Part shown: piece by piece, positions 10,391 to 23,663 of the stretch
Numbering within the stretch: position 1 is the first letter of the stretch
Layout: every line of letters begins with the position of its first letter
DNA from: Cinclus cinclus
Taxonomy: Eukaryota > Chordata > Aves > Passeriformes > Cinclidae
Reading direction: 5' to 3'
Assembly: GCF_963662255.1 (NCBI RefSeq)
Contig: NC_085059.1
Coordinates: 5,427,234 to 5,491,233, forward strand
DNA: 64,000 nucleotides
Notes under the pieces: generated by a model
Told to the model about the DNA's origin: nothing
Seen by the model: only the letters and a program-made list of their open reading frames with translations
The model's database searches: none
Program-made: the position numbers and the translations under genes

Positions 10391-12330
10391 CTCAAGCATC
10401 CCTGCCTCCTCCTTCAGAAAAGATTTACATTCAAGGCAGGGAATTGGTTCTGAAGTCTGTTTTCCTTCAATGTTATCAGTAATTTCAGGGGAAGAGGAAC
10501 ACGGGGAAATGACCCACATTCTGCAAAAGCCTCTAAATCACTGAACAGAGCACAGTGCACTTCAAACACTTGTATCACATGCCAAGTAGGAGAGACCTGG
10601 CAAATCCAAGGACATTCTCCCAGCGTCAACCTCAGCTTAGAAGATTGGAAAATCCATCCCTCATACTGATGGTCAGCTGCTGGAGACTCTCCTACCTGAC
10701 AGCTGCCAAAATTCAGCAGTCTGCATTTCATTCGCTGTTACCAACACATTGCCAATGCAAAATAAAAAAAAAATAAAAAAACCACGAGGTTTCTGGTAAA
10801 AGGAGAGAAGAAAACTAGAAGATCGCATTCCATCATATCAAAATGCCACGTCTGGCAACATCTTGATTATGGACAGAATTTTCTCCACTCACTCTCTAGA
10901 CAAGAGCATGAATGTAAACAAGGTGAGCTTCAGAGAAGGGTAATCGAGCAAGACTGAAATTTCAAAAAGCTCCTGTTTCGCCAACACCATATTTTCAAAA
11001 GCAAGTGCTCTGAGATGGGTATGGAAGATGTCCTCACTTCTGGCAGGAAGAGCATGGAGAATACCAAGGATAGACAGCACTTCAGAAGGACCTGAGAGGA
11101 TCCCAGGCATGCAACCCCAAGGAACGGGTGACTTCACAAGGTTCCCCAGTGGAATCCTCCATCCCAAGCTCTGGGAAATCAATCTCCAGCTGAGCAGCTG
11201 GAGCTTTCTTGCCCAATGACAGAGCTTGTGCCACACAGCATCTCCAGTTCCTACCTACAGAAACTTCCCCACTCAGAGTCACCCTCTCCATGATGGAGGG
11301 CCCAAGCAATACTCCATGCCACTCGGAGGATTGCAGCTGCAGCAGCCAAACTGCCCCACCACAACAGCTTGGCCCAGCAATAAAACCCACTCTGAGCACG
11401 ATCCAGGCCTTCACACATCCCACCCTTCCTTCACAATTGGCACAAACAACTTATGAAGGGATGCAAAACCACAGAACTTCTGCCAGGCCCTGTGAAATTC
11501 ACACTAAATGCTCTGTGCTTTTTCAGCAGTCTCAGATGGAAATGATGTGTTCTCATCACAGAAGCACACATGAGAGATGTTTAAAATTCTGGGATCAGAG
11601 TGACACCTCTGATCCCGGTGCAGATTGATTTGGTTTTGAGAGAACCACACCAAATGCTGAAGCACAAGCATGGTCACAGTATCCACTGTAGGGGAGAATT
11701 TCTACAATGATATCAGGACTGCTCTGGAAGGTTTGCTGTGGTTGTGCAGGCATCACGGTTGAGCATGACCAGGGCTTGATCACCCCATTTCTAAAGAGGC
11801 TGATCATCCAAATGCTCAGGTCAGAGAAATGTGGCACACACAGATTATACCCTCCTCCTCAGCACATCCTCCTCCAAATCCCACTTGACAAAGAGATAGG
11901 AACAGTCAAATTCATATCAAGAGATGAGGAAATTGCTATCGATGTGCATCCCTACACAGGAACAGCAGCAAGCTCAAGTCCTACCCTCCCACATTGCATT
12001 TCTCAACATAAGGAGTTTCTCATTGAACAAAATTCAGTATCGCATTTCCTCTTTCCATCACATATTGTACAGTAATGATGTAACAGCACAAATTACTTCC
12101 TGTGGAAGGAGATCTTCATCACCCCAAAGGACTCTGTGGCCATTTCAATAGCACACAGCACCTCAAGTTCCACAAAGCCTCCAACCGGAGAACCTTAGAG
12201 CCTTGCAAAGGATCTCACACAGAAGCACTCTGTGCCCATCCTGTCTCAGTTCTCTCTAGGCATCCTCCAATCATCAGTTCTAAAGACAAGCACATTATCA
12301 CTCAATCCTGTTTTAAGACATGACCCATGG

Positions 12331-12366
12331 CCTTCCCAATGAATCCCGCCTTCCCAATGAATCCCA
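12331..12366. repeat. 18-bp tandem duplication in E2-E3 spacer
   Basis: CCTTCCCAATGAATCCC followed by G or A occurs twice in a row; the other class A copies have it once. Confidence 0.9.
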
Positions 12367-13162
12367 CCTTCCCTGGGCAACTCTTTTCTCTGCTCAAAGT
12401 CACATAAAAAAACCTAAAAGCCTGTGCCTTATTGCGCCAACGCCACAATTACTTCAATAAACACGCTGCAGTTTCCTTCTTGTAAAGGATGGAAAAAAAT
12501 ACAAGGAAATATGCAAGTAGAACTCCATACTACCTTTCCCTCTTTCTTAATGAGCCAGATGATAAAACCGAAATGCAGAATAGATGTTTCCTCAAAGAGC
12601 CAAATACGTGAAGTCTCAAGTGTAATTTTTCAGTCACACCTCTTACAAGGAAAATAAAACAGGACAGTTACCAAAAATAATCCAGGCCTAATACTAACGT
12701 GGTCTGCAGTCAGCAAAAGCATTAAGTCAATGCAATGGGACTGGGGGATTGTTACCACCACATCGTGTTTTGTATTCGTGCACCAAGCTCACACCGAAAC
12801 CCTACACGCAATGAAGTAAGAAAGTTGCCTGCAAAGCTGTAACCTTGGGCACCTCTCACTGAAACCGGCAGTGATTTCATTCGAGGGTACAACTCCTGCC
12901 CAACGAGGCAACACTCAGCTGCGGATGGTAAATGCTCTGCCGTCCATAATAGCTTAAGATTGCTGCTTCGACGCACACCAACAAATTGTGAAATCACGAG
13001 AGGACATGGAGGTAGATGGAAATGTCCCTTTAATACCCCTAAACACTCGCTCCTCTGAGACTGAGAGGGCAGAGCCTCGCTACATGGAGGAACTACCCAG
13101 GGGGTGGGAGAAAATCAAGAGAGGAGAAAAGGGCGAGAAATGAGTAAGGCAGTAGCACTGAC

Positions 13163-13882
13163 CGTGTCGAGGAGAGCGGAGGGCTCCGGCTGCGTGTCCT
13201 TGGCCGCGGCGCCGGGCGGCGGCGGAGGGAAATTGGGGCTGAAAACCATGAGGTCGCTCTTGGCCGCGCCGTCCGCCACGCACAGGCTGCGGCTGTGGCG
13301 CTGCGAGTACGACCAGCTGCCCACTTCGCTGGCGCACACCAGCGTCGTGGGCCCGGGCCCCGAGAGCACGGCCGCCCGCGGCGCCCAGCGCGACGCCCCG
13401 TACAGCACCAGGGCCAGCAGGAACAGGCTGGACACGGCGCAGATCGCCACCACCAGCCACACGTTGGTCGCCGCGCTGGCCGCGCCGGCGCCGAGCTCCA
13501 CGCCCGACGCCGACCGCGACCCCGACGCCGACCAGGACGACGAGGACGAGGAGGAGGAGAGCGACGATCCCGGGCCCGCGGCCAGCGCCGCCTCGGCCGC
13601 CTCGAGCAGCGACACGCTGAGCGTGGCCGTGGCCGAGCGCGCCGGCTCGCCGTGGTCGCGCACGACGATCAGCAGCCTCTGGCGAGGGCCGTCCGCCTCG
13701 TCCAGCGGCCGCGCCGTGCTCACCTCGCCGCTGTAGAGCCCCACGCGGAACGGGCCCTTGCCCCGCGGCTCCCACAGCTCGTAGCGCAGCCACGCGTTGT
13801 AGCCCGAGTCGGCGTCCACGGCGCGGATCTTCGCCACCACCTGGCCCGCCGGCGCCCCCCACGCCGCCCACGCCCACAGCGT

Positions 13883-13929
<47 letters not shown>

Positions 13930-15718
13930 GCCCCGAGGACGCCTCGGCCGCCACGGCGCCCGCCTCCGCCGCCGAGCCCGCGGGCGGCAGCAGCAGCGCC
14001 GGCGCGTTGTCGTTCTCGTCCAGCACGAAGAGCTGCACCGTGGCGTTGCCGCACAGCGGCGGCTCCCCCGCGTCCACCGCGCGCACCTCGAACTGCAGCA
14101 CCTGCAGCTCCTCGTAGTCCAAGGGCTGCAGCGCCCACAGCCGCCCGCTCTCCGCGTCCACCGACACGTAGCTCGACGCCGCACGCCACCCGCCGCCCAC
14201 GGCCCCCGACGACCACGACGGAGCCGCGGCCCCGCCGCCCACGCCGCCCTCCCACACCGAGTAGCTCACGCGCCCGTTGCCCGCCTCGTCCGGGTCCCGC
14301 GCCCACAGCCGCGCCAGCTCCGCGCCCGCCGCGTTGTTCTCCCGCGCCAGCACCGTGTACACGGCCTGCGAGAACGCGGGCGCGTTGTCGTTCACGTCCG
14401 ACACCGGCACCCGCAGCCCGCGGCTGGCGCGCAGCGCCGGCGCCCCGCCGTCCTCCGCACGCACCTCCACCGCGTACTCCGACACCCGCTCCCGGTCCAG
14501 CGCCTCGCGCAGCACCAGCGAGTACGAGCCCGCGAACGTCGCCTCCAGACCGAACGGCGACGCCGGCCACACCCAGCACCGCACGCGCCCGTTCGCCCCC
14601 GAGTCTCGGTCCGACACGCTCAGCAGGGCCACCACCGTCCCCACCGACGCGTCCTCCGACACCGGCACCGACAGCGACGTCACCCACACCTCCGGCGCGT
14701 TGTCGTTCACGTCCAGCACCTCCAGCACCACCTTGCAGTGACCCGACAGCGACGGTGTCCCTTTATCTGTCGCCTTAACATTTATGTCGTATAAATTAAG
14801 TAACTCAAAGTCCAAGGAGTCCGTCAGTCTGATCTCCCCTGTGTGCTCCTCAATGCTGAATAAATCTGAGGCAGATGGAGGAACAATACTATCGATTTCA
14901 TATGTCACATCTTTGTTACTTCCTTCGTCCATGTCTGTGGCGTTTAACCGTGCAATTAGCGTTCCTTGTATTGCGTCCTCGGACAAATGTACGTTATACA
15001 CGGACTGGTTGAACTGCGGCGCGTTGTCGTTCGCATCCACGACCGAGATCAGCAGCTCCATTGTCCCTGACAGAGACGGCCGGCCCCCGTCACTCGCCGT
15101 CAGCACCAACCGGTGAACGGGAATCGTCTCGCGGTCCAGAGATTTCGTGAGTATCAGAAACAGAGACTTACTGCGAGAGTTACTGTTTTCTTCCTCAATT
15201 CTAAAATGCTCGCTGGAGCTCAGCATGTAGGAGAGCTGCGCATTCTCTCCGATATCCGCATCCGACGCGCCCTCCAGCGGGAAACGAGACCCCGGCACAG
15301 ACAATTCCGCGATGCTGAGGTTTTTTTGGGCGGCGGGGAAGACGGGGGCATTGTCGTTGATGTCGGTGACCTCCAGCTGCACATGGAAGACGCGCAGCGG
15401 CCGCTCCAGCAGCACCTCCAGGCGCAGCGCGCACGGCGCGCTCTTGCCGCACAGCTCCTCCCGGTCGAGCCGCGAGCTCACCAGCAGCGCGCCGCTCGCC
15501 CCGCTCACCTCCACGCTCGCCCGCCGGCCCTGCGCCACCAGCCGCAGCCGCCGCGCCTCCGCCTCGCCCGCCTCCAGCCCCAGGTCCTGCGCCAGACGGC
15601 CCACCACCGTGCCGGCCTTGGCTTCCTCCGGCACCGAGTACCGCACCTGCCCGCCCGCCAGCGCCCAGGCCGCCTGCAGCACCAGCACCCGCAGCACCAC
15701 ACCACAACGCTCGCCCAT
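13163..15718 (-). CDS. PCDHA: E3: protocadherin-alpha variable exon, complete, distinct EC2-EC3
   Basis: This 852-codon exon runs from ATG 15718 to the donor at 13157-13162. It is the most distinct isoform in the array. EC2 starts with SIAELSVPG and carries EEENSNSRSK. EC3 (type II) has VHLSEDAIQG, NATDMDEGSNKD, PPSASDLFSIEEH and LDFELLNLYDINVK, found in no other exon here. This EC2-EC3 stretch is visibly AT-richer than the flanking exon. The signal peptide has GVV instead of GAV, EC1 ends PAAQKN rather than PAARKN, and EC4 reads SEYAVEV where all others read SEYEVEV. The Gly-Ser linker before EC6 is long (nine six-base units). The membrane helix is at about residues 752-775. Leader and upstream flank are class A, and the downstream flank is class A-II. 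Confidence 0.96.
13884..13937 (-). repeat. In-frame hexamer repeat (Gly-Ser linker), E3, 9 units
   Basis: Seven CCCGAG units, then CCCGGC and CCCGAG. Confidence 0.95.
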
Positions 15719-16174
15719 CCCTGCACGCACCGCCGCCGCTGCTCTCGCTCCACCCGCCGCCGCCGCCGCTGTGGCTCTGGCTGCCGGCCCCGGCACGGGC
15801 CCCGCACGGCTCCCCGCCGCCGCCCGGACGCACCGGCTCTGCTGCCCGGCCCGCGCCGCCCCCCCGCGCTCACAGCCGGGCTCTCCGCCGCACCGGGGCG
15901 GAGCCGCCCACACGCCGTTCCTGAGCCTGCAGCGACACCGTGCGCTGCTCCGCCGCCTCACGCCAGCCGCCACACTGCCTCTGCCTCCGCTCCGTCATGG
16001 CTGTTTCCTCCGCTTTTGCTCTTCCAACCGTGATCGTCTTTCATTTTATTCTTCCGTTATTTCCTTTCTCTTCTCTACCGTTTTCTTTAGCCGTTCTTGT
16101 AACTCGCAAGAAGCCTCCGGCGCCACACAGCAGTGAAAACAAGTCGCATCCACCCATTCTCCTTACGTGGCTTT

Positions 16175-16180
16175 AGCGTT
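16175..16180 (-). promoter_or_regulatory. Candidate CGCT box upstream of E3
   Basis: Same AACGCT and context as upstream of E2. Confidence 0.33.
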
Positions 16181-17318
16181 AGACCAGAAAATGTTGTAAT
16201 CGAGTCAGAAGCTCTTCACAACCAGCTTCACCCAGCGATTAGAGGTAAGTCCGTCGCGTGCTGCTCATCTCCTTTGCGGTTGTTTCGTTTCTCCTCTTTG
16301 TCATCTTCTCCTCCTAATTACCTCCTTCAGACCATCTCATGTCTTTCTCTTCTATCACTTCTTTTATATCCTCCTTTCTTGCGCTCCACCCTTCCTGCAC
16401 CCTGTGAGAGCATCTGTGCCAAACCAGTAAACTCGTCTGTCCGTCCATCCTTCCTCTCTGGAATCCTTCCTTCTCGTGCCTCTCCTTACGCACACACACT
16501 CTGCTCTTCTCTCCTGTTCTCTCTTTCATCTCCTTTGTCTCATTAATCAATGTATTGTTCCACGTGATTACATCACCCTCCCCATGAAGCACCAACACGC
16601 CACGGGTAGCAGTTCCCGTTCCTCTCTGCTCTCGTCTTTCATCTCTCCAGTCAAGGAACAAACTTCCTGCTCACTTCAAGTCTGTGCCGGGCTGACAGAG
16701 CGCTCTTGCACCTCAACGTCTGGAAGGAAACCACGCTCTGCAGACCCCATCCTCTCAAGGGAGAGAATTCACAGCCCTCTGAAACACTGGACAAATCCCG
16801 AGGTACCCGGACATTACTGCAAACAGACTTCACTAAGCACAAACAACCCAGGGCAATCTTTACTCCAGGGATTCAAACACACCACGGCTCAGCAACCAAT
16901 TCCTCATGAACGCTGAATAATTACGGAACAACCACAGCTCCAAACACTCTTCATACACCTCGATGAAGAACCATTCTTCAGGCCTCATTTGGCACCTGTA
17001 TGATGAATGTACCTTTCTGCCGTCATGTTCCAGGCAGGCCAGCACAGTCAGAAACACACAGCGAGATTGTCCATCCCCAGGGCCATTACAGCCCGTGGAA
17101 TGCCTCTGTGCAGCCTGATCCACAGGGTAAAGGCAACAAAGTCATTGTATCTGTGTCGTTTTCTCTGGCAACACACGCCCGACTCCCAGCACATCCACTC
17201 TAAGAAATGGTTTGGGGTCCCTTCTGCATCCGTGCTTCTGTTATTTGCCCCTACTCTGTCTGGACAAAGAAGACAGAAAGGAGAGGAGGCAGTGGCACAC
17301 TGCTGATCCAGGAAAGCA

Positions 17319-17385
17319 ATCATAGAATTTCTTACACTGGAAGGCACCCAGAAGGATCATCCAGCTGAACTCCAAATCCAGGCAC
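17319..17385 (-). mobile_element. CR1-like LINE 3' fragment (E3-E4 spacer)
   Basis: Same 67-bp class A fragment. Confidence 0.6.
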
Positions 17386-17470
17386 GTTTGGTCAATCCAA
17401 AATGAAGAATCCATGGCCAAAGACATATCAAGGTACAACTGTCATTCAGACTCATCTTTAGGGAACAGCA

Positions 17471-17476
17471 ACTTAC
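17471..17476 (-). other. Conserved minus-strand splice-donor sequence in E3-E4 spacer
   Basis: Class A copy of the GTAAGT donor. Confidence 0.4.
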
Positions 17477-20228
17477 CTCAAGCATCCCTGCCTCCTCCTT
17501 CAGAAAAGATTTACATTCAAGGCAGGGAATTGGTTCTGAAGTCTGTTTTCCTTCAATGTTATCAGTAATTTCAGGGGAAGAGGAACACGGGGAAATGACC
17601 CACATTCTGCAAAAGCCTCTAAATCACTGAACAGAGCACAGTGCACTTCAAACACTTGTATCACATGCCAAGTAGGAGAGACCTGGCAAATCCAAGGACA
17701 TTCTCCCAGCGTCAACCTCAGCTTAGAAGATTGGAAAATCCATCCCTCATACTGATGGTCAGCTGCTGGAGACTCTCCTACCTGACAGCGGCCAAAATTC
17801 AGCAGTCTGCATTTCATTCGCTGTTACCAACACATTGCCGATGCAAAATAAGAAAAAAAAAACAAACCCGAGGTTTCTGGTAAAAGGAGAGAAGAAAACT
17901 AGAAGATCGCATTCCATCATATCAAAATGCCACGTCTGGCAACATCTTGATTATGGACAGAATTTTCTCCACTCACTCTCAAGACAAGAGCATGAATGTA
18001 AACAAGGTGAGCTTCAGAGAAGGGTAATCGAGCAAGACTGAAATTTCAAAAAACTCCTGTTTAGCCAACACCATATTTTCAAAAGCAAGTGCTCTGAGAT
18101 GGGTAAGGATGATGTCCTCACTTCTGGCAGGAAGAGCTTGGAGAATACCAAGGATAGACAGCACTTCAGAAGGACCTGAGAGGATCCCAGGCATGCAACC
18201 CCAAGGAACGGGTGACTTCACAAGGTTCCCCAGTGGAATCCTCCACCCCAAGCTCTGGGAAATCAATCTCCAGCTGAGCAGCTGGAGCTTTCTTGCCCAA
18301 TGACAGAGCTTGTGCCACACAGCATCTCCAGTTCCTCCCTACAGAAACTTCCCCACTCAGAGTCACCCTCTCCATGATGGAGGGCCCAAGCAATACTCCA
18401 TGCCACTCGGAGGATTGCAGCTGCAGCAGCCAAACTGCCCCACCACAACAGCTTGGCCCAGCAATAAAACCCACTCTGAGCACGATCCAGGCCTTCACAC
18501 ATCCCACCCTTCCTTCACAATTGGCACAAACAACTTATGAAGGGATGCAAAACCACAGAACTTCTGCCAGGCCCTGTGAAATTCACACTAAATGCTCTGT
18601 GCTTTTTCAGCAGTCTCAGATGGAAATGATGTGTTCTCATCACAGAAGCACACATGAGAGATGTTTAAAATTCTGGGATCAGAGTGACACCTCTGATCCC
18701 GGTGCAGATTGATTTGGTTTTGAGAGAGCCACACCAAATGCTGAAGCACAAGCATGGTCACAGTATCCACTGTAGGGGAGAATTTCTACAATGATATCAG
18801 GGCTGCTCTGGAAGGTTTGCTGTGGTTGTGCAGGCATCACGGTTGAGCATGACCAGGGGTTGATCACCCCATTTCTAAAGAGGCTGATCATCCAAATGCT
18901 CAGGTCAGAGAAATGTGGCACACACAGATTATACCCTCCTCCTCAGCACATCCTCCTCCAAATCCCACTTGACAAAGAGATAGGAACAGTCAAATTCATA
19001 TCAAGAGATGAGGAAATTGCTATCGATGTGCATCCCTACACAGGAACTGCAGCAAGCTCAAGTCCTACCCTCCCACATTGCATTTCTCAACATAAGGAGT
19101 TTCTCATTGAACAAAATTCAGTATCGCATTTCCTCTTTCCATCACATATTGTACAGTAATGATGTAACAGCACAAATTACTTCCTGTGGAAGGAGATCTT
19201 CATCACCCCAAAGGACTCTGTGGCCATTTCAATAGCACACAGCACCTCAAGTTCCACAAAGCCTCCAACCGGAGAACCTTAGAGCCTTGCAAAGGATCTC
19301 ACACAGAAGCACTCTGTGCCCATCCTGTCTCAGTTCTCTCTAGGCATCCTCCAATCATCAGTTCTAAAGACAAGCACATTATCACTCAATCCTGTTTTAA
19401 GACATGACCCATGGCCTTCCCAATGAATCCCACCTTCCCTGGGCAACTCTTTTCTCTGCTCAAAGTCACATAAAAAAACCTAAAAGCATGTGCCTTATTG
19501 CGCCAATGCCACAATTACTTCAATAAACACGCTGCAGTTTCCTTCTTGTAAAGGATGGAAAAAAATACAAGGAAATATGCAAGTAGAACTCCATACTACC
19601 TTTCCCTCTTTCTTAATGAGCCAGATGATAAAACCGAAATGCAGAATAGATGTTTCCTCAAAGAGCCAAATACGTGAAGTCTCAAGTGTAATTTTTCAGT
19701 CACACCTCTTACAAGGAAAATAAAACAGGACAGTTACCAAAAATAATCCAGGCCTAATACTAACGTGGTCTGCAGTCAGCAAAAGCATTAAGTCAATGCA
19801 ATGGGACTGGGGGATTGTTACCACCACATCGTGTTTTGTATTCGTTCACCAAGCTCACACCGAAACCCTACACGCAATGAAGTAAGAAAGTTGCCTGCAA
19901 AGCTGTAACCTTGGGCACCTCTCACAGAAACCGGCAGTGATTTCATTCGAGGGTACAACTCCTGCCCAACGAGGCAACACTCAGCTGCGGATGGTAAATG
20001 CTCTGCCGTCCATAATAGCTTAAGATTGCTGCTTCGACGCACACCAACAAATTGTGAAATCACGAGAGGACATGGAGGTAGATGGAAATGTCCCTTTAAT
20101 ACCCCTAAACACTCGCTCCTCTGAGACTGAGAGGGCAGAGCCTCGCTACATGGAGGAACTACCCAGGGGGTGGGAGAAAATCAAGAGAGGAGAAAAGGGC
20201 GAGAAATGAGTAAGGCAGTAGCACTGAC

Positions 20229-22778
20229 CGTGTCGAGGAGAGCGGAGGGCTCCGGCTGCGTGTCCTTGGCCGCGGCGCCGGGCGGCGGCGGAGGGAAATT
20301 GGGGCTGAAAACCATGAGGTCGCTCTTGGCCGCGCCGTCCGCCACGCACAGGCTGCGGCTGTGGCGCTGCGAGTACGACCAGCTGCCCACTTCGCTGGCG
20401 CACACCAGCGTCGTGGGCCCGGGCCCCGAGAGCACGGCCGCCCGCGGCGCCCAGCGCGACGCCCCGTACAGCACCAGGGCCAGCAGGAACAGGCTGGACA
20501 CGGCGCAGATCGCCACCACCAGCCACACGTTGGTCGCCGCGCTGGCCGCGCCGGCGCCGAGCTCCACGCCCGACGCCGACCGCGACCCCGACCCCGACCA
20601 GGACGACGAGGACGAGGAGGAGGAGAGCGACGATCCCGGGCCCGCGGCCAGCGCCGCCTCGGCCGCCTCGAGCAGCGACACGCTGAGCGTGGCCGTGGCC
20701 GAGCGCGCCGGCTCGCCGTGGTCGCGCACGACGATCAGCAGCCTCTGGCGAGGGCCGTCCGCCTCGTCCAGCGGCCGCGCCGTGCTCACCTCGCCGCTGT
20801 AGAGCCCCACGCGGAACGGGCCCTTGCCCCGCGGCTCCCACAGCTCGTAGCGCAGCCACGCGTTGTAGCCCGAGTCGGCGTCCACGGCGCGGATCTTCGC
20901 CACCACCTGGCCCGCCGGCGCCCCCCACGCCGCCCACGCCCACAGCGTGCCCGAGCCCGAGCCCGAGCCCGAGCCCGGCCCCGAGCCCGGCCCCGAGGAC
21001 GCCTCGGCCGCCACGGCGCCCGCCTCCGCCGCCGAGCCCGCGGGCGGCAGCAGCAGCGCCGGCGCGTTGTCGTTCTCGTCCAGCACGAAGAGCTGCACCG
21101 TGGCGTTGCCGCACAGCGGCGGCTCCCCCGCGTCCACCGCGCGCACCTCGAACTGCAGCACCTGCAGCTCCTCGTAGTCCAAGGGCTGCAGCGCCCACAG
21201 CCGCCCGCTCTCCGCGTCCACCGACACGTAGCTCGACGCCGCACGCCACCCGCCGCCCACGGCCCCCGACGACCACGACGGAGCCGCGGCCCCGCCGCCC
21301 ACGCCGCCCTCCCACACCGAGTAGCTCACGCGCCCGTTGCCCGCCTCGTCCGGGTCCCGCGCCCACAGCCGCGCCAGCTCCGCGCCCGCCGCGTTGTTCT
21401 CCCGCGCCAGCACCGTGTACACGGCCTGCGAGAACGCGGGCGCGTTGTCGTTCACGTCCGACACCGGCACCCGCAGCCCGCGGCTGGCGCGCAGCGCCGG
21501 CGCCCCGCCGTCCTCCGCACGCACCTCCACCTCGTACTCCGACACCCGCTCCCGGTCCAGCGCCTCGCGCAGCACCAGCGAGTACGAGCCCGCGAACGTC
21601 GCCTCCAGACCGAACGGCGACGCCGGCCACACCCAGCACCGCACGCGCCCGTTCGCCCCCGAGTCTCGGTCCGACACGCTCAGCAGGGCCACCACCGTCC
21701 CCACCGACGCGTCCTCCGACACCGGCACCGACAGCGACGTCACCCACACCTCCGGCGCGTTGTCGTTCACGTCCAGCACCTCCAGCTCAACGCTGCAATG
21801 CCCCGAAAGAGGAGGCATCCCATCGTCTCTCGCCTCAATACGAAAATCATATACACTGACTTCTTCGAAGTCCAGGGCTGCGGTTAGATGAATCTCCCCT
21901 GTCTTTGGATTGACGAAAATCACATCTCTTGCACTCGGGGGAATGAAGCTGGTCGCGGTAAAGGTCACTTCGCTATTACTTCCCAAATCCGCATCACTAG
22001 CGTTCACCCGCGTTACCAGCGTCCCCACCGCAGCACTCTCCGGCAGCTGCACTTTGTACACGGACTGGTTGAACTGCGGCGCGTTGTCGTTCGCATCCAG
22101 CACCGAGATCAGCAGCTCCATTGTCCCTGTCAGAGACGGCCGGCCCCCGTCACTCGCCGTCAGCACCAAACGATGCACGGAAATCGCCTCCCGGTCCAGA
22201 GGTTTCGTTAAAACAAGTTCGGGGATAAGATTTCGCTCATTCGATTTTTGTAAATCCAGAGAGAAATGCTCACTGGGGCTGAGTGAGTAAGAGAGCTGTG
22301 CATTCTCTCCGATATCCGCATCCGACGCGCCCTCCAGAGGGAAACGAGACCCAGGAGGCGAATTCTCTGATAAGCTGAGGTTTTTTCGGGCGGCGGGGAA
22401 GACGGGGGCATTGTCGTTGATGTCGGTGACCTCCAGCTGCACATGGAAGACGCGCAGCGGCCGCTCCAGCAGCACCTCCAGGCGCAGCGCGCACGGCGCG
22501 CTCTTGCCGCACAGCTCCTCCCGGTCGAGCCGCGAGCTCACCAGCAGCGCGCCGCTCGCCCCGCTCACCTCCACGCTCGCCCGCCGGCCCTGCGCCACCA
22601 GCCGCAGCCGCCGCGCCTCCGCCTCGCCCGCCTCCAGCCCCAGGTCCTGCGCCAGACGGCCCACCACCGTGCCGGCCTTGGCTTCCTCCGGCACCGAGTA
22701 CCGCACCTGCCCGCCCGCCAGCGCCCAGGCCGCCTGCAGCACCAGCACCCGCAGCACCGCACCACAACGCTCGCCCAT
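20229..22778 (-). CDS. PCDHA: E4: protocadherin-alpha variable exon, complete
   Basis: This 850-codon exon runs from ATG 22778 to the donor at 20223-20228. EC2 starts with SLSENSPPG (as in E1) and carries KSNERNLIPELVL. EC3 is type III, with ESAAVGTLVTRVNASDAD, PPSARDVIF, NPKTGEIHL and LDFEEVSVYDFRIEARDDG, ending in SGHCSVELEVL. E6 carries the same EC3 with only a few changes (NPETGEI, RDEGTPPLSSHC), so the two should have very similar recognition surfaces. The Gly-Ser linker has eight six-base units, two of them encoding Gly-Pro. The juxtamembrane stretch reads WSGSG, not WSASG. The membrane helix is at about 750-773. The upstream flank is class B, so the promoter differs from that of E2, E3, E5 and E7. 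Confidence 0.96.
20950..20997 (-). repeat. In-frame hexamer repeat (Gly-Ser linker), E4, 8 units
   Basis: Four CCCGAG units, then CCCGGC and CCCGAG twice in alternation, giving two Gly-Pro. Confidence 0.95.
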
Positions 22779-23397
22779 CCCTGCACGCACCGCCGCCGCT
22801 GCTCTCGCTCCACCCGCCGCCGCCGCCGCTGCGGCTCTGGCTGCCGGCCCCGGCACGGGCCCCGCACGGCTCCCCGCCGCCGCCCGGACGCACCGGCTCT
22901 GCTGCCCGGCCCGCGCCGCCCCCCCGCGCTCACAGCCGGGCTCTCCGCCGCACCGGGGCGGAGCCGCCCACGCGCCGTTCCTGAGCCTGCAGCGACACCG
23001 TGCGCTGCTCCGCCGCCTCACGCCAGCCGCAACCTCAGCCGCGCTGACTTTCCCCACCGTGTCTATTTTCTGGTGAGTCTTGTTGTCGTGCTCCTCTTCT
23101 TTCCCCTTACATCTTCGTCTTTCTTTCTATGTTAGCCTTTATTTCCTCTTTCTTCACTTCCTTTTTCGTTTCTCCTTCTTTCTGCATTTTCGGGTTTTTT
23201 TGGGTTTGTTTCGATTTCATTTCTTCATTTTCTTTGTACTCTTTTCTCTTTCTTCCTTGTCTGTCTTCTTTATGGTCCTTGTTATGCCACTCCTCATTCT
23301 TTCCACTCCTTTTCCGTCTCCTTCCACTCTCCTTTGTTCTTTAGCCGCACAGTTCGTCAGTTTTCTCTGGCGCCGCGGACACCATCAACTGCGGCAC

Positions 23398-23405
23398 CAT
23401 CAGCG
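23398..23405 (-). promoter_or_regulatory. Candidate CGCT box upstream of E4
   Basis: CGCTGATG on the transcribed strand, followed by a GC-rich stretch containing GGCGCC (near 23372). It lies about 620 bp above the ATG because class B has extra T-rich sequence between. Confidence 0.33.
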
Positions 23406-23601
23406 CTAATTACAGAGTCCCATTGCTAGAGAGCTGTGCTGCTCTGACCAAGGGTGTTAGGAACCAACTCCCTCCCAAGGATAACGATAAGGTCGGGGCG
23501 TGCTGCTCTGCTCTTTTACTGCCTCTTTTGCATTTCCATTCTGTCATTCATCTCTTACTTTCATTCTGGCTTCATTTTTATTTACGCGGGTTCATTACTA
23601 T

Positions 23602-23663
23602 TAGTAGTAGTAGCAGGAGGAGGAGGAGGAGGAGGAGTAGCAGTAGTAGTAGCAGTAGTAGTA
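23602..23663. repeat. AGT/AGG/AGC trinucleotide microsatellite (E4-E5 spacer)
   Basis: Runs of TAG, then AGG, then AGT/AGC triplets on the plus strand, specific to class B spacers. Confidence 0.9.

Larger units (their letters stand above)
8633..13162. repeat. Spacer between E2 and E3, class A-II
   Basis: GC-rich leader extends to about 8910, followed by the class A upstream region of E2 with a candidate CGCT box at 9089-9094, a pyrimidine-rich plus strand to about 9470, the CR1-like fragment at 10233-10299, and AT-rich sequence to the E3 donor. The block at about 12005-12770 is subtype II, as in the spacers before E4 and E6. An 18-bp tandem duplication at 12331-12366 is private to this copy. 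I see no gene. Confidence 0.85.
15719..20228. repeat. Spacer between E3 and E4, class A-II
   Basis: Organisation matches 8633-13162: GC-rich leader, class A upstream region of E3 (CGCT box 16175-16180), pyrimidine-rich plus strand, CR1-like fragment 17319-17385, AT-rich tail of subtype II, then the E4 donor. By eye only scattered substitutions separate it from the spacer upstream of E2, so the duplication or exchange is recent. I see no gene. Confidence 0.85.

Noticed and set aside
12331..12366. 18-bp tandem duplication as a regulatory repeat
   Set aside because: It is a single extra copy in one of five near-identical spacers, most simply a slippage event.
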